64,000 bases of DNA from an uncultured Clostridia bacterium (GCA_934754375.1 CAKVHT010000001.1:62001-126000); one strand, 5' to 3'; positions 1 to 9,973 are shown, numbered from the stretch's first letter. Notes: generated by a model from the sequence alone, not told the origin. Numbers and translations are program-made.

Positions 1-132
1 AAATAATAAGTTTTTGCGCCAAAAAGCCTTAAAAATAGGTTGTTTGGATAGGATTTGTTGTTTTGTAGCCTTTAAAATAGGTGATTTTGATAAAATCGTC
101 TTTATTAAAATTATCAAAGTTTTTTTAAATTA

Positions 133-161
133 TTGCTTTTTCTACGCGCGTGTGTTATTAT
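133..161 (+). promoter_or_regulatory. Probable sigma-A promoter of typA
   Basis: TTGCTT at 133-138, a 17-base spacer and TATTAT at 156-161 make a plausible vegetative promoter about 100 bases before typA. The rest of 1-261 is AT-rich; a 68-codon open frame there has no ribosome binding site or recognisable product, so I see no gene. Confidence 0.45.
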
Positions 162-261
162 ATAAATTAATCTATAAAACAAGTAACAATTTAAACAATT
201 TAACCCTGTTGCTCATTTGAGATGAAGATATATTTTAAAAGAAAAGGACAAAATTATTTTT

Positions 262-2079
262 ATGGATATTAGAAATATAGCAATTATTGCGCACGTTGAC
301 CACGGCAAAACAAGTTTAGTTAATGCCTTGCTTAAACAAGGTGGTATTTTTAGAGACAATCAAGAAGTTCAGGACAGAGTGATGGACTCTAACGCATTGG
401 AACGTGAACGTGGAATTACAATTTTAAGCAAAAACTGTTCCGCTTTTTTTGGCGACACAAAAATCAACATTGTTGACACTCCGGGACACGCTGACTTTGG
501 TGGCGAAGTTGAACGTGTGCTTAAAATGGTTGATGGTGTATTGTTGGTTGTTGATGCCTTTGAAGGCCCAATGCCTCAAACACGTTTTGTGCTTGAAAAG
601 GCGCTTGAACTCAATTTGAAAGTCATTATTGTTATCAACAAAATCGACCGTCCAGATGCACGTCTTGATGTTGTTGCTGATGAGGTGCTTGAATTGATGC
701 TCGACCTTAACGCAACTGATGAGCAACTTATGTGCCCAATCATTTATGCTAGCGCTCGAACTGGTGTTGCTACAACCGATTATCACAAACCAGGCACAGA
801 TATGAAGCCATTGTTTGAAGCAATAGTCAATTACATTGATCCACCAAAAATGGACGTCAATGCACCATTCCAAATGTTGGTTTCAAGCACAGAACAAAAC
901 GACTTTTTAGGCAAGCTTGCAGTTGGAAAAATTGAATCAGGTACACTCAAATTAAATCAAACTGTATATATTAAAAACTATTTTGATGAGACAAAAAAAT
1001 ATCAAGGTAAAGCAGTTAATATTTTCAATTTTGATGGTTTAAAACGTGACCCTATTGAATTAGGCACGGCTGGCGATATTGTTTGTATAGCAGGTATCCC
1101 AGATATCACTATTGGTGACACAATCAGCGAAACACCTGACATGTCAGCTCTTCCATTTGTTAAAATCAGTGAACCAAGTGTTGAAATGACATTTATGGTT
1201 AATGATAGCCCATTTGCAGGCAAAGAGGGCAAATATGTAACAAGCCGTCATCTTAAAGACCGTTTGTATAAAGAAGCTGTCAAAGATTTGTCATTACAAG
1301 TTAGTGATGGCGATACAGCAGACCAATTTAAAGTGCGTGGTAGGGGTGAAATGCACCTATCTATCCTTATTGAAAATATGCGTCGTGATGGATACGAATT
1401 CCAAGTTAGCCGTCCACGTGTATTGTTTAAGAATATTGATGGTGTTAAATGTGAACCTATTGATAAACTTGTTATTGATGTGCCAGAAGATTGCGTTGGT
1501 GCAATCATGATGAGCATGGGTGTAAAAAAAGGCGAACTTATAAGCATGACACCTATTGGCAGTCGTATGCGTTTGCAATTCTTGGTGCCTAGCCGAGGAT
1601 TGTTTGGTTATAAGTCACAAATGCTTACAGATACCCGTGGTGAAGGTGTTATGAGTTTTGTGTTTGATAGTTATCAACCATACAAAGGAGACATTGAAGG
1701 CAGAGACTTTGGCTCACTCATCAGTTATGAAACTGGCGAAGCAATCACTTATGGTTTGTTTAATGCTCAAGGTAGAGGTAGATTGCTTGTTGGTCCAGGC
1801 GACAAAGTCTATATGGGACAAGTTGTTGGTGCAAACCCAAAAGGCGAAGATATTGTTGTTAATGTTTGCAAAAAGAAGCAACTTACAAACACACGTAGCA
1901 GTGCAAGTGATGATGCGCTTAAACTTACACCAATCAAACCTTTGACATTGGAAGAAGCACTTGAGTTTATTGCTGAAGACGAACTTGTGGAAATTACACC
2001 ACAAAGTGTTCGTATCAGAAAGAGAATACTTGACCATTCACTTCGTGCAAAAGCTAGAAAACCTGTTGTGGAGGATTAA
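262..2079 (+). CDS. typA: Ribosome-associated GTPase TypA/BipA
   Basis: TypA/BipA is a translational GTPase related to EF-G that binds the ribosome and helps 50S assembly and stress adaptation. The 605-residue protein has the family's usual length. The P-loop AHVDHGKT lies at residues 10-17, followed by the switch II motif DTPGHAD near residue 72 and NKID near residue 126. The EF-G-like domain III/V region and the BipA-specific C-terminal domain follow ([10 protein letters not shown] near residue 362, [11 protein letters not shown] near 512). The ATG follows AAAAGGAC. The stop overlaps the next start by one base (TAATG), so the two genes are probably translationally coupled. Identification is secure. 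Confidence 0.97.
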   Translation: MDIRNIAIIAHVDHGKTSLVNALLKQGGIFRDNQEVQDRVMDSNALERERGITILSKNCSAFFGDTKINIVDTPGHADFGGEVERVLKMVDGVLLVVDAFEGPMPQTRFVLEKALELNLKVIIVINKIDRPDARLDVVADEVLELMLDLNATDEQLMCPIIYASARTGVATTDYHKPGTDMKPLFEAIVNYIDPPKMDVNAPFQMLVSSTEQNDFLGKLAVGKIESGTLKLNQTVYIKNYFDETKKYQGKAVNIFNFDGLKRDPIELGTAGDIVCIAGIPDITIGDTISETPDMSALPFVKISEPSVEMTFMVNDSPFAGKEGKYVTSRHLKDRLYKEAVKDLSLQVSDGDTADQFKVRGRGEMHLSILIENMRRDGYEFQVSRPRVLFKNIDGVKCEPIDKLVIDVPEDCVGAIMMSMGVKKGELISMTPIGSRMRLQFLVPSRGLFGYKSQMLTDTRGEGVMSFVFDSYQPYKGDIEGRDFGSLISYETGEAITYGLFNAQGRGRLLVGPGDKVYMGQVVGANPKGEDIVVNVCKKKQLTNTRSSASDDALKLTPIKPLTLEEALEFIAEDELVEITPQSVRIRKRILDHSLRAKARKPVVED

Positions 2080-2348
2080 TGAGACCTGTTGACCAGCGAA
2101 ATCAAACATACAATAAGGCGATGAAAGTTGCAAAACGCATTGCAATAACAATTTTATGTTGTTTGCCATTTTTGGTTGTATTTGCTTATCTTACAAGGAA
2201 TGTGATAACAAGTAATTTTTGGCAAATATTCATTTTTATCGCAGTTATGGCAGTGGCTGTTTTGATTGAAGAATTGATTGCTAGGGCAAAACTAAAACGC
2301 AAGCAAGCAGAAGAAATGCTGGGCACAAAAAAGGATGTGTTTAAATAA
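2079..2348 (+). CDS. Small two-helix membrane protein
   Basis: An 89-residue protein whose ATG shares its A with the typA stop codon, which suggests translational coupling. Two hydrophobic segments (about residues 21-41 and 47-66) should form a membrane hairpin, and the C-terminal 20 residues are strongly basic (RAKLKRKQ). I do not recognise a family. The coupling supports a real gene but does not show a functional link to TypA. Confidence 0.75.
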   Translation: MRPVDQRNQTYNKAMKVAKRIAITILCCLPFLVVFAYLTRNVITSNFWQIFIFIAVMAVAVLIEELIARAKLKRKQAEEMLGTKKDVFK

Positions 2349-2411
2349 TCTTAAAGACACCACAATTTTAACAATACTACTTAAATTAATGTTGATTTAA
2401 AAGGAGACCTT

Positions 2412-3842
2412 ATGCCAAAAGAAAAAGTTGCAAGAATGTTGCCAAATGATTTGGAAGCAGAACAAGCATTATTGGGTTGCTTGTTCTTATCTCAAGATGC
2501 TTGCATGGAAGTCTTTTCCATGATAAAACCGACTGATTTTTACTCAAACGCACATCAAAAGATATATCAGGCGATGTTGGTAAATTATTCAAAAGATATT
2601 CCAAATGATTACATCACAGTTAGCAAAATGTTGACAAACAATGGACAACTTGAAGAAGTTGGCGGTTTGGGTTACATCACTGATCTTACCAACTTTGTGC
2701 CAAGTGCAGCAAATTTCAAACATTATGCAGAAATCGTTAAAAATGATGGCACTTTGCGTGAAGTTATTCAAGCCAGTGAACAAACAATCAATGATGCTTT
2801 TGAAGGCAAAACTGCGAAGGAAGTGCTTGAAAGAGCTGAAAAATTTATTTTTGATATTTCTCAAACAAGGCGCACAAGCGAGTTGGAACATATCCGTGTT
2901 GGCGTAACAGAAGCCATTGACCTTATGGAAAAATTGGCTATCGACCCTAACGCAAACATGGGTGTTAAAGTTGGCTTCCCAACACTTGACCGTATGACAA
3001 ATGGTTTTAAAGATGGCGAACTTATCATTATTGCAGCCCGTCCAGGTATCGGTAAAACAACTTTGGCAGTCAATTTTGCAATTAATGCAGCCTTAAAGCA
3101 TGGCAAATCTGTTGCAATGTTTGACCTTGAAATGTCTGCTTTACAAGTGGCACAAAGATATATGTGTGCAACAGGTAGAGTTCCTATGGACAATGTAAAA
3201 TCAGGAACAAAAGATAACAATATTTGGAACACAATCTTTGAAACTAAAAAGATATTGGAAAACACAAATATTTATATCGATGACACAACAACCATCACTC
3301 CAAGCGAAATCTTGTCAAAATGCCGCAGATTAAAAGCACAACATGGGCTCGATATGATTATTATTGACTATTTGCAATTGATGAAGAGTGAACGTGTAAC
3401 AAAAGATAATAACCGTCAACAAGAAGTTGCAGATTTAACACGTAGCATTAAACTTGCTGCCCGTGAATTGCATGTGCCAATTATCTTGTTGTCACAGTTG
3501 AACCGTGAAAGCGAAAAACGTGCTGATAAAACTCCACAATTGAGTGATCTTCGTGAATCTGGTTCTATTGAACAAGATGCGGATATTGTTATGTTTATTG
3601 CTGACACTGCACTCGAAGACGTGCCAGACACAAATGATGGTTCAAAAGATTATTCGCTTGTTATTGCAAAACATCGTAATGGTGAACGTGGCAATATTCC
3701 AATTAAATTTAAAGGCGAATACACACAATTTTATGAACCAGGCAAAGATAATTTATACACAAAAAACACCAGCAAGGTTCAAAAAGATAATGTTATGACA
3801 GCGGTTGTTGATAAAGACATAGATGATGCATTTGGTGAATAA
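2412..3842 (+). CDS. dnaB: Replicative DNA helicase DnaB
   Basis: The hexameric helicase that unwinds DNA ahead of the replication fork. The 476 residues match the usual DnaB length. The N-terminal primase-interaction domain (LPNDLEAEQALLGCLF near residue 11) is followed by a RecA-like domain with Walker A ARPGIGKT around residues 209-216. The DnaB motifs IIIDYLQLM (near 315) and LSQLNRESEKRADKTPQLSDL (near 360) are present. The start follows AAAAGGAGACC. The gene ends directly against the following HAD gene with no spacer. Confidence 0.97.
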   Translation: MPKEKVARMLPNDLEAEQALLGCLFLSQDACMEVFSMIKPTDFYSNAHQKIYQAMLVNYSKDIPNDYITVSKMLTNNGQLEEVGGLGYITDLTNFVPSAANFKHYAEIVKNDGTLREVIQASEQTINDAFEGKTAKEVLERAEKFIFDISQTRRTSELEHIRVGVTEAIDLMEKLAIDPNANMGVKVGFPTLDRMTNGFKDGELIIIAARPGIGKTTLAVNFAINAALKHGKSVAMFDLEMSALQVAQRYMCATGRVPMDNVKSGTKDNNIWNTIFETKKILENTNIYIDDTTTITPSEILSKCRRLKAQHGLDMIIIDYLQLMKSERVTKDNNRQQEVADLTRSIKLAARELHVPIILLSQLNRESEKRADKTPQLSDLRESGSIEQDADIVMFIADTALEDVPDTNDGSKDYSLVIAKHRNGERGNIPIKFKGEYTQFYEPGKDNLYTKNTSKVQKDNVMTAVVDKDIDDAFGE

Positions 3843-4502
3843 ATGGCAACAATCATATTTGATTTTGACGGAACTTTAACAATAGAAAATAAAAACCTTT
3901 GGCGCAGGCTTTGGGACTGTTTGGGATATAAAACCGATGATGGTTCGTATTATAAGCAACTTTACAAAGACTTTGAAAACAAAAAGATCACGCATTCAGA
4001 TTGGTGCAAGTTGACATGCCAAGCATATCAAGCAAATCATTTAACAAAATGCCAATTTGATGGTATTGTTTCTAGCATAATATTAAAACCTGATGCTAGC
4101 GATATGATAAAAAAATTGTATTCACAAGGGCACAATCTTCATATTGTAAGTGGCAATATATATGAGGCTATAATGCAAGTATTGGGAGATTTAGCCCCAA
4201 TGTTTAGTTCTATAAATGCCAACCATTTTGTGTTTAACAATGCTGGCGAACTTCAACAAGTTGTTGGTACCAAATATGACTTTGAAGGCAAGGCAAAATT
4301 CATAAATGAATTGTGTCAGCAACAAAATATTTCAAAAAGCCAAGTTTATTTTGTTGGTAATGGCAAAAATGATGAATGGGTGCATTTGTCAGGTTGCAAA
4401 ACAATTTGCATAACACCAGAAAAGGATGTTTCAGTTGACGACAAAACAAAATGGAACAAACAAATAGATAATTTAATAAATGTTACAGATTTAATTGTTT
4501 AA
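3843..4502 (+). CDS. HAD-superfamily phosphatase, SerB-like (subclass IB)
   Basis: A 219-residue HAD hydrolase. Motif I is DFDGTLT at residues 6-12, where the first Asp is the expected phosphoryl acceptor. Motif II is the Ser in VSGN near residue 103. A Lys follows in KGKAKF-like sequence, and motif IV is VGNGKNDEWV, with Asn replacing the first Asp of the usual GDGxND. The cap insertion after motif I resembles phosphoserine phosphatase and related small-molecule phosphatases; the substrate cannot be read from sequence. The ATG directly abuts the dnaB stop, so it is probably translated by coupling. Confidence 0.8.
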   Translation: MATIIFDFDGTLTIENKNLWRRLWDCLGYKTDDGSYYKQLYKDFENKKITHSDWCKLTCQAYQANHLTKCQFDGIVSSIILKPDASDMIKKLYSQGHNLHIVSGNIYEAIMQVLGDLAPMFSSINANHFVFNNAGELQQVVGTKYDFEGKAKFINELCQQQNISKSQVYFVGNGKNDEWVHLSGCKTICITPEKDVSVDDKTKWNKQIDNLINVTDLIV

Positions 4503-4521
4503 GATTTTAAAAGGAGAAATT

Positions 4522-4941
4522 ATGATTTTAGAACAAATTAAAAAAGATAACGTTCAAGCAATGAAAGACCACGATGCTTTGGCACGTGCCATTTATGGTG
4601 TGGTTATGAACAAATGCTTGCTTGCAAGTATTGAACTTAAAAAAGACGGCAAAGAATTGACAGATGTTGACACAATTCAAATTATTCAAAAGACAATCAA
4701 AGAATTGACAGAAGAAAAAGAGAATTATATCAAAGCAGGCAACACAACAGAAGCAGACAATATTGATCGTCAAAAAGCAATTATTGAAAAATATTTGCCA
4801 CAAATGTTAAGTGAAGAAAAGATTAGAGAAATCATTGCAGAATTGGAAGATAAATCAATCCCTAGCATCATGAAACACTTTAAAGCGAATTATGCTGGAA
4901 AAGTTGACATGGGCTTGGTAAATCGTATCGCTCGTGGCTAA
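4522..4941 (+). CDS. GatB/YqeY domain protein
   Basis: A 139-residue stand-alone YqeY-type protein, related to the tail domain of the amidotransferase subunit GatB that recognises tRNA. Motifs are LRxAIYxVVMNK-like near residue 28, then EADNIDRQKAIIEKYLPQMLSEEK and a C-terminal GKVDMGLVNRIARG. I chose the ATG at 4522 because AAGGAG sits 7 bases upstream; an in-frame upstream codon at 4495 would lie inside the HAD gene. The molecular role of free YqeY proteins is not settled. Confidence 0.88.
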   Translation: MILEQIKKDNVQAMKDHDALARAIYGVVMNKCLLASIELKKDGKELTDVDTIQIIQKTIKELTEEKENYIKAGNTTEADNIDRQKAIIEKYLPQMLSEEKIREIIAELEDKSIPSIMKHFKANYAGKVDMGLVNRIARG

Positions 4942-4978
4942 ACTTTAAAAATTTTTGCACACAGCAAAGGGGTTAAAT

Positions 4979-5563
4979 GTGGAAAAGTTAGTAAACACTT
5001 CAAAGATGATTCACGACAAAATCATCAAAACCATGATAAAACCATTAAAAAAGGTTGAAATCAATCAAATAATTGATTCAGGCAGTGGAAAAATCAGTGC
5101 AAGTATTTTGCTTAAATATTTCCCTAATGCTCATGTTGATGCGGTAATTTATCCTGGCGATAATCGCAAAAAAAATCCACTTAAATCTGCCATTGGAAGC
5201 AAACGTCTAGATGTTATTGAAACAGACATTTGCACTTCCTGCATACGCAAAAAGTATGATTTTTGTTTGGCTCATTTAGTCTTGGGCGAAGCATCAAATT
5301 TTGGCAATTCATTTGAAAATTTGTTTCACCAAATCATGGATATCCGCAGTCATTATTTTTTGATTGTTGATGTGTGGGAAGATCCTTGTGTGCACTTTAG
5401 ATATATTGAGCAATATCTGCGTGAAAAAGGGTTCAAAATCATAAAAAAAAGAAAATTCCGCAATCCACATCCAGAACATTATCCAAAAACAAAGTTGGAT
5501 AAATATAAACTTGAGTTTGACAGCAAGCATTTTATGTCCTATTTAATTGCAAGAATTAAATAG
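4979..5563 (+). CDS. SAM-methyltransferase-like protein of unknown function
   Basis: A 194-residue protein. Residues 28-56 (IDSGSGKISASILLKYFP then DAVIYPGDN) look like the first beta strand, glycine loop and acidic beta-2 end of a Rossmann methyltransferase fold, and DFCLAHLVLGEAS could be the fourth strand. It has few cysteines (CTSC near 80) and a basic C-terminus. I chose the GTG at 4979 because AAAGGGG lies 6 bases upstream; a TTG at 4955 has no ribosome binding site. The substrate is unknown and the methyltransferase assignment is tentative. Confidence 0.6.
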   Translation: MEKLVNTSKMIHDKIIKTMIKPLKKVEINQIIDSGSGKISASILLKYFPNAHVDAVIYPGDNRKKNPLKSAIGSKRLDVIETDICTSCIRKKYDFCLAHLVLGEASNFGNSFENLFHQIMDIRSHYFLIVDVWEDPCVHFRYIEQYLREKGFKIIKKRKFRNPHPEHYPKTKLDKYKLEFDSKHFMSYLIARIK

Positions 5564-5596
5564 GTACGGATTTATCTGCCATTTAATAAAAAATAA

Positions 5597-5622
5597 AAAA
5601 AACCTAAACATCGGGTTTTTTA
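5597..5622 (+). terminator. Weak intrinsic terminator
   Basis: AAAAAACC (5597-5604) pairs with GGTTTTTT (5614-5621) around a 9-base loop. The stem is AT-rich, so termination before metG may be partial. Confidence 0.4.
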
Positions 5623-5646
5623 TCAAAAACGTAAAAGGAGAAAAAC

Positions 5647-7224
5647 ATGAAAAACACATTTTACATAACAACACCAATTTACTATCCAAGCAACAAATTG
5701 ACACTTGGCAATTGCTACACAACAGTTGTATGTGACAGTTTGGCAAGGTTTAATCGAATGTGTGGCAAAGATGTTTTTTACCTTACAGGCACTGATGAAC
5801 ACGGCCAAAAAATTGAAAAGAAAGCATTGGCATGTGGCAAACCTGAAATGGAATATCTTAATGAAATAATTGATGATACAAAAGCACTTTGGGCAATGCT
5901 TGATATTTCTTATGACAAATTTATCCGCACAACAGATGATTACCACATAAAAACAGTTCAAAAAATATTCACTCGCCTTTATGAAAATGGTCAAATTTAC
6001 AAATCAAGTTATAAGGGATTATATTGCACACCTTGCGAAAGTTTTTGGACAGAAGAACAATTGGTTGATGGCAAATGCCCAGACTGTGGCAGGCCGGTTG
6101 AACCAATGGAAGAAGAAGCATATTTCTTCCGTTTAAGCGAGTATCAAGATAAGATTTTAGATCTGTACAAAACAAATCCAAACTTTTTGCGTCCACAATC
6201 ACGTGTGAATGAAATGATTAATAATTTCATCAAACCTGGTCTTAAAGATTTGTGTGTGAGCCGTACAAGTGTAAAATGGGGTGTTCCAGTTGAGTTTGAT
6301 CCAAAGCATACAATTTATGTTTGGATTGACGCTTTGCCAAATTATCTTTCAGCGCTTGGTTATTTGCAAGATGATGAAACCAATTTCAACAAGTTTTGGC
6401 CAGCTGATGTGCATGTTGTTGGCAAAGAGATTGTTCGTTTTCATGCTATTATTTGGCCTGCAATTTTGATGGCTTTAAATTTGCCTCTTCCAAAACAAAT
6501 TTATGGACATGGTTGGTTGTTGTTTGGCAATGATAAATTGAGCAAATCTAAAGAAACAGGCAAAAAAGAAGTTATAGATCCACGTGTGCTTGTTGCAAGA
6601 TATGGGTTGGATAGTGTTCGCTTGTTCTTGACAAAAGAAATTCAATTTGGACAAGATGGTCCTTATAGCCAAGATTTGTTTTTAAATTCTTTCAATACAA
6701 ACCTTGCAAATGAATATGGCAACCTTGTTTCTCGCACTTGCGGCATGATTGGCAAATATTTAAATGGTGTTTTGAACAAAGCAGGTGTTTTAACTGAAGT
6801 TGATGATGCTTTTGTGGCAGAAATTCGTGCAAAACGTAAGAAAGTGTTTGCCCAAATGGAAGATATCAATCCAAGTGGAGCATTAAATACTATTTTTGAG
6901 ATGTTCTCACGTACAAATAAATATATTGATGAAACTGCACCATGGGCATTGTTTAAAAACGGTGAATTGGAACGTATCAACACTGTTATGAACTTGATAA
7001 GCGAAGCTATTATAATTGCCAACACTTTGCTTTTACCATTCTTAACTGATAAGCCAAAGAAAGTGTATTCAAACTGGGGTCTGGAATTGCCAATCTCATT
7101 TGAAAAATATGCTGATTTTGGATTTATTCAAAACGGCACTCAAGTTATTAAAGGCGAAAATTTATACCAACGTTTGGACATAAATAAAGAGATAGAAGAA
7201 CTTAACAAATTAGCCAATGAATAA
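5647..7224 (+). CDS. metG: Methionyl-tRNA synthetase
   Basis: Charges tRNA-Met. The 525 residues match the short MetRS form that lacks the C-terminal tRNA-binding appendix. The N-terminus (FYITTPIYYPS) and TGTDEHGQKI are typical of Gram-positive MetRS. A zinc knuckle is formed by C127xxC130 and C144xxC147, and the KMSKS loop is KLSKS at 297-301. The HIGH signature reads TLGN at residues 19-22: the first His is replaced by Thr and the second by Asn. TxGN occurs naturally in TrpRS, so activity is still plausible. AAAGGAG precedes the ATG. A second MetRS-like gene lies at 58158. Confidence 0.95.
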   Translation: MKNTFYITTPIYYPSNKLTLGNCYTTVVCDSLARFNRMCGKDVFYLTGTDEHGQKIEKKALACGKPEMEYLNEIIDDTKALWAMLDISYDKFIRTTDDYHIKTVQKIFTRLYENGQIYKSSYKGLYCTPCESFWTEEQLVDGKCPDCGRPVEPMEEEAYFFRLSEYQDKILDLYKTNPNFLRPQSRVNEMINNFIKPGLKDLCVSRTSVKWGVPVEFDPKHTIYVWIDALPNYLSALGYLQDDETNFNKFWPADVHVVGKEIVRFHAIIWPAILMALNLPLPKQIYGHGWLLFGNDKLSKSKETGKKEVIDPRVLVARYGLDSVRLFLTKEIQFGQDGPYSQDLFLNSFNTNLANEYGNLVSRTCGMIGKYLNGVLNKAGVLTEVDDAFVAEIRAKRKKVFAQMEDINPSGALNTIFEMFSRTNKYIDETAPWALFKNGELERINTVMNLISEAIIIANTLLLPFLTDKPKKVYSNWGLELPISFEKYADFGFIQNGTQVIKGENLYQRLDINKEIEELNKLANE

Positions 7225-7282
7225 ACCTACATTTTGGTTTTGGCTTTGCAAATTAAACCTTAACAATCATTGTTATAAAATT

Positions 7283-7314
7283 AAAAAAACAGCATTAAGT
7301 TATGCTGTTTTTTT
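7283..7314. terminator. Bidirectional terminator between metG and a convergent gene
   Basis: A perfect 13-bp stem (AAAAAAACAGCAT with ATGCTGTTTTTTT, 7283-7295 and 7302-7314) around a 6-base loop. It carries U-runs in both directions, and the two flanking genes converge on it. Confidence 0.88.
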
Positions 7315-7317
7315 GTT

Positions 7318-7611
7318 TTACAGGCTTGTTTCAATTACACCATTAAGTTCCACATCATTGACGATATTTCTTGCGTTAGACCTGATTGAATATAATCTGC
7401 TTGTCCATTTCTTGATTTGAAGAATGGTGCTTATTGAATCTGGTTTGCAGTTTGCTTTTGCAATTTTGAGTTCTTCAATATAATCAGAGCATTTATCAAT
7501 GATGGTATTCAATTGCTTCATGGCTTTTTTATTGTTTTTTGTGTAAGTGGAAGAAACACTTCTTCTTGCCTCTATAAAATCTTTACACAATTGATCAATT
7601 TTTTCTTGCAT
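7318..7611 (-). CDS. Small helical protein of unknown function
   Basis: A 97-residue Lys-rich protein predicted to be mostly alpha-helical (for example EKIDQLCKDFIEARRSV and KQLNTIIDKCSDYIEELK). GGAG lies 7 bases before the ATG, and it shares the terminator with metG, so it is probably real. I do not recognise a family. Confidence 0.65.
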   Translation of the reverse strand: MQEKIDQLCKDFIEARRSVSSTYTKNNKKAMKQLNTIIDKCSDYIEELKIAKANCKPDSISTILQIKKWTSRLYSIRSNARNIVNDVELNGVIETSL

Positions 7612-7994
7612 TTTTTGCTCCTATTTTTTTTATCAAGCAGAGTATAACACACCAACAAATAAATTGCAATAGCTAAAGATAAATATTAAAAAATATTTTT
7701 TTAAATTTGCTGATATCTGATTTTCATTTAAATTGGCATTAATTATTTTATTGTTGTTTTTAATATTTATCTTAAATTGTTTATTATCAGTATTAAATAA
7801 TAAAAAAAAATATTATATTTAAATCATAAATTAATAAAATCTGTTTTTTAGTTGCTTTTTCTTTAATTTATTGATATAATTACATTATATTTATATAATG
7901 TAAATTTTTAGATAAATATTTATTTTTATTCAATAAAAATTTGCAATATAATTAATTTTGTGAAAAATTGTCACACATAATTTAAGGAGAATTT
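7612..7994. promoter_or_regulatory. AT-rich upstream region of gyrB with a 24-bp palindrome
   Basis: No gene is visible. TTACATTATA (7880-7889) and TATAATGTAA (7894-7903) form a perfect inverted repeat with a 4-base centre, about 90 bases before gyrB. It could be an operator or a transcript hairpin. I saw no DnaA-box cluster, so there is no sign of a replication origin here. Confidence 0.4.
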
Positions 7995-9953
7995 ATGCAA
8001 GACGAATTAAAAGTTACCGCTGACTATGGTGCGTCAGCCATTCAAGTATTGGAAGGGCTTGAACCAGTTAGAAAACGTCCAGGTATGTATATCGGTTCAA
8101 CAGACGAACGAGGGCTTCACCATTTGGTTACAGAAATTGTAGATAACTCAATTGACGAAGCCTTGGCAGGTTATTGCAATGAAATCAATGTTGAAATCAA
8201 TCCGGATGGTTCTGTCAGTGTAACAGATAATGGTCGTGGTATTCCAACAGGTATCCACGCAAAGGAAGGCATTTCAGCAGCAGAATTGGTATTAACCAAA
8301 TTGCATGCAGGTGGTAAGTTTGGCGGGGGCGGATACAAAATCTCTGGTGGTTTGCACGGTGTTGGTCTTTCAGTCGTAAATGCTTTGAGCGAAACCTTGC
8401 TTTTGGATATTTATCAAAATGGTCATCATTACACTCAAGAATACCACCGTGGTGTTCCAACTGATAGGCTCAAAGTTGCGGGCGATGTTCCAGCTGAAAA
8501 AACAGGCACAAAAGTAACATTCAAACCAGACTATGAAATTTTTCCAGTGACAGAATTTAATTATGAATTGCTTAAATCTCGTTTACGTGAAATTGCATTC
8601 CTTAACAAAGGTTTGCGCATAACAATCAAAGATGACCGTGAAGGCAAGGAACAAGATAATGTTTATCAATTTATGGGCGGCATTCAAGAGTTTGTTGCAG
8701 ACTTAACAGAAAACAAGCAATGCGTTTTCCCTGAGCCAATCTATGTTGATAAAATTTATCATTACAAACGTAAAGATGAAAACGGTCAACCTCAACCAGC
8801 AACAACAGAAATTGAATTTAGTTTTCAATATACTGATACTTACACAGAAAATATTCACAGCTATTGCAACAACATCAACACTGAAGAAGGTGGCAAACAC
8901 GTAGATGGCTTTAAAAACAGTTTGATGAAAATTATTAACGATTATGCAACTGAAAATAAGATGCTTAAAGAAAAGCAAAAACTTTCCGGTGAAGATACTC
9001 GTGAAGGTATAGTTGCTGTTATATCTGTAAAAGTTGAAGAACCTCAATTTGAAGGCCAAACAAAAACAAAACTTGGCACAGATGAAATTAGAACTTTCGT
9101 TGGCAAAGCAATGGAAGAAACCTTCAAAGATTATTTGGAAGAACACCCAAAAGAAAGCAAAGAACTTATCAACAAATGTTTGCTTTCACAACGTGCAAGA
9201 GAAGCAGCTAGAAATGCTCGTGAAGACACAAGGCGTAAATCTGCTTTGGAAGTTTCAACTTTGCCTGGCAAATTGGCAGATTGTAGTAGCAAAAATGCAA
9301 GCGAATGTGAAATCTTTATTGTCGAAGGGGACTCTGCGGGTGGTACTGCAAAAAATTGCCGTGATAGGCATTATCAAGCAATTTTGCCTTTGCGTGGTAA
9401 AATTTTGAATGTAGAAAAAACAAGGCTTACTCGTGCACTTGAAAATGAAGAAATCAAATCTATGATAACCGCTTTTGGTTGTGGTATCTATGAAAATTGT
9501 GACCCTAAAAAGTTGCGCTATGACAAAATTATTATTATGACCGATGCCGATGTCGATGGTAGCCATATTGAAATATTGATGTTGACATTCTTCTTTAGAT
9601 ATATGCGTCCGCTTATAGAAGAAGGACACGTATATGTTGCTCAACCTCCACTTTATCGTGTTCAACGAGGCAAACAAATCAATTATTATTTCAGTGAAGA
9701 AGAAAAAGAACAGGCACTTGCGGGTGGTGACAAGGGCTATGAAGTGCAACGTTACAAAGGTCTTGGTGAAATGGATACAGACCAACTTTGGGATACAACA
9801 ATGAATCCACAAACTCGTACACTTAAAAAGGTTGTAATGAGCGATGCTTTGGCTTGCAATGAAGTATTTGACCTTTTAATGGGTGACCGTGTTGAAGGCA
9901 GACGTGAATTTATTGAATCACATGCAACATTGGTTAAAGACTTGGATATTTAG
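7995..9953 (+). CDS. gyrB: DNA gyrase subunit B
   Basis: The ATPase subunit of DNA gyrase. It is 652 residues, the usual Gram-positive length. The GHKL ATPase domain shows VRKRPGMYIGS near residue 24, NSIDEALAG near 51, DNGRGIP near 78 and the GLHGVGLSVVNAL loop near 115. The TOPRIM domain carries EGDSAGG near 440 and the metal-binding DADVDGSHI near 516, followed by QRYKGLGEM. The start follows AAGGAG. It lies 20 bases from gyrA, whose C-terminal features mark the pair as gyrase rather than topoisomerase IV. Confidence 0.97.
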   Translation: MQDELKVTADYGASAIQVLEGLEPVRKRPGMYIGSTDERGLHHLVTEIVDNSIDEALAGYCNEINVEINPDGSVSVTDNGRGIPTGIHAKEGISAAELVLTKLHAGGKFGGGGYKISGGLHGVGLSVVNALSETLLLDIYQNGHHYTQEYHRGVPTDRLKVAGDVPAEKTGTKVTFKPDYEIFPVTEFNYELLKSRLREIAFLNKGLRITIKDDREGKEQDNVYQFMGGIQEFVADLTENKQCVFPEPIYVDKIYHYKRKDENGQPQPATTEIEFSFQYTDTYTENIHSYCNNINTEEGGKHVDGFKNSLMKIINDYATENKMLKEKQKLSGEDTREGIVAVISVKVEEPQFEGQTKTKLGTDEIRTFVGKAMEETFKDYLEEHPKESKELINKCLLSQRAREAARNAREDTRRKSALEVSTLPGKLADCSSKNASECEIFIVEGDSAGGTAKNCRDRHYQAILPLRGKILNVEKTRLTRALENEEIKSMITAFGCGIYENCDPKKLRYDKIIIMTDADVDGSHIEILMLTFFFRYMRPLIEEGHVYVAQPPLYRVQRGKQINYYFSEEEKEQALAGGDKGYEVQRYKGLGEMDTDQLWDTTMNPQTRTLKKVVMSDALACNEVFDLLMGDRVEGRREFIESHATLVKDLDI

Positions 9954-9973
9954 TTAAGCAAAAAGGAAAAATT

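Noticed and set aside
14..220. 68-codon open frame before typA
   Set aside because: It begins at a weak start without a ribosome binding site, overlaps the likely typA promoter, and its product looks like translated AT-rich leader.
424..873. 149-codon frame antisense to typA (and similar long antisense frames in gyrB, aspS and asnS)
   Set aside because: They are mirror images of strongly conserved genes, rich in Cys/Phe/His as expected from antisense of these codons, with no ribosome binding sites.
7959..7975. TGTGA-N7-TCACA before gyrB as a Crp site
   Set aside because: The spacer is 7 rather than 6 bases and it sits between promoter and start codon; a chance match is likely.
7612..7994. 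Replication origin next to gyrB
   Set aside because: No cluster of DnaA boxes and no dnaA, dnaN or recF nearby; AT-richness alone is not enough.
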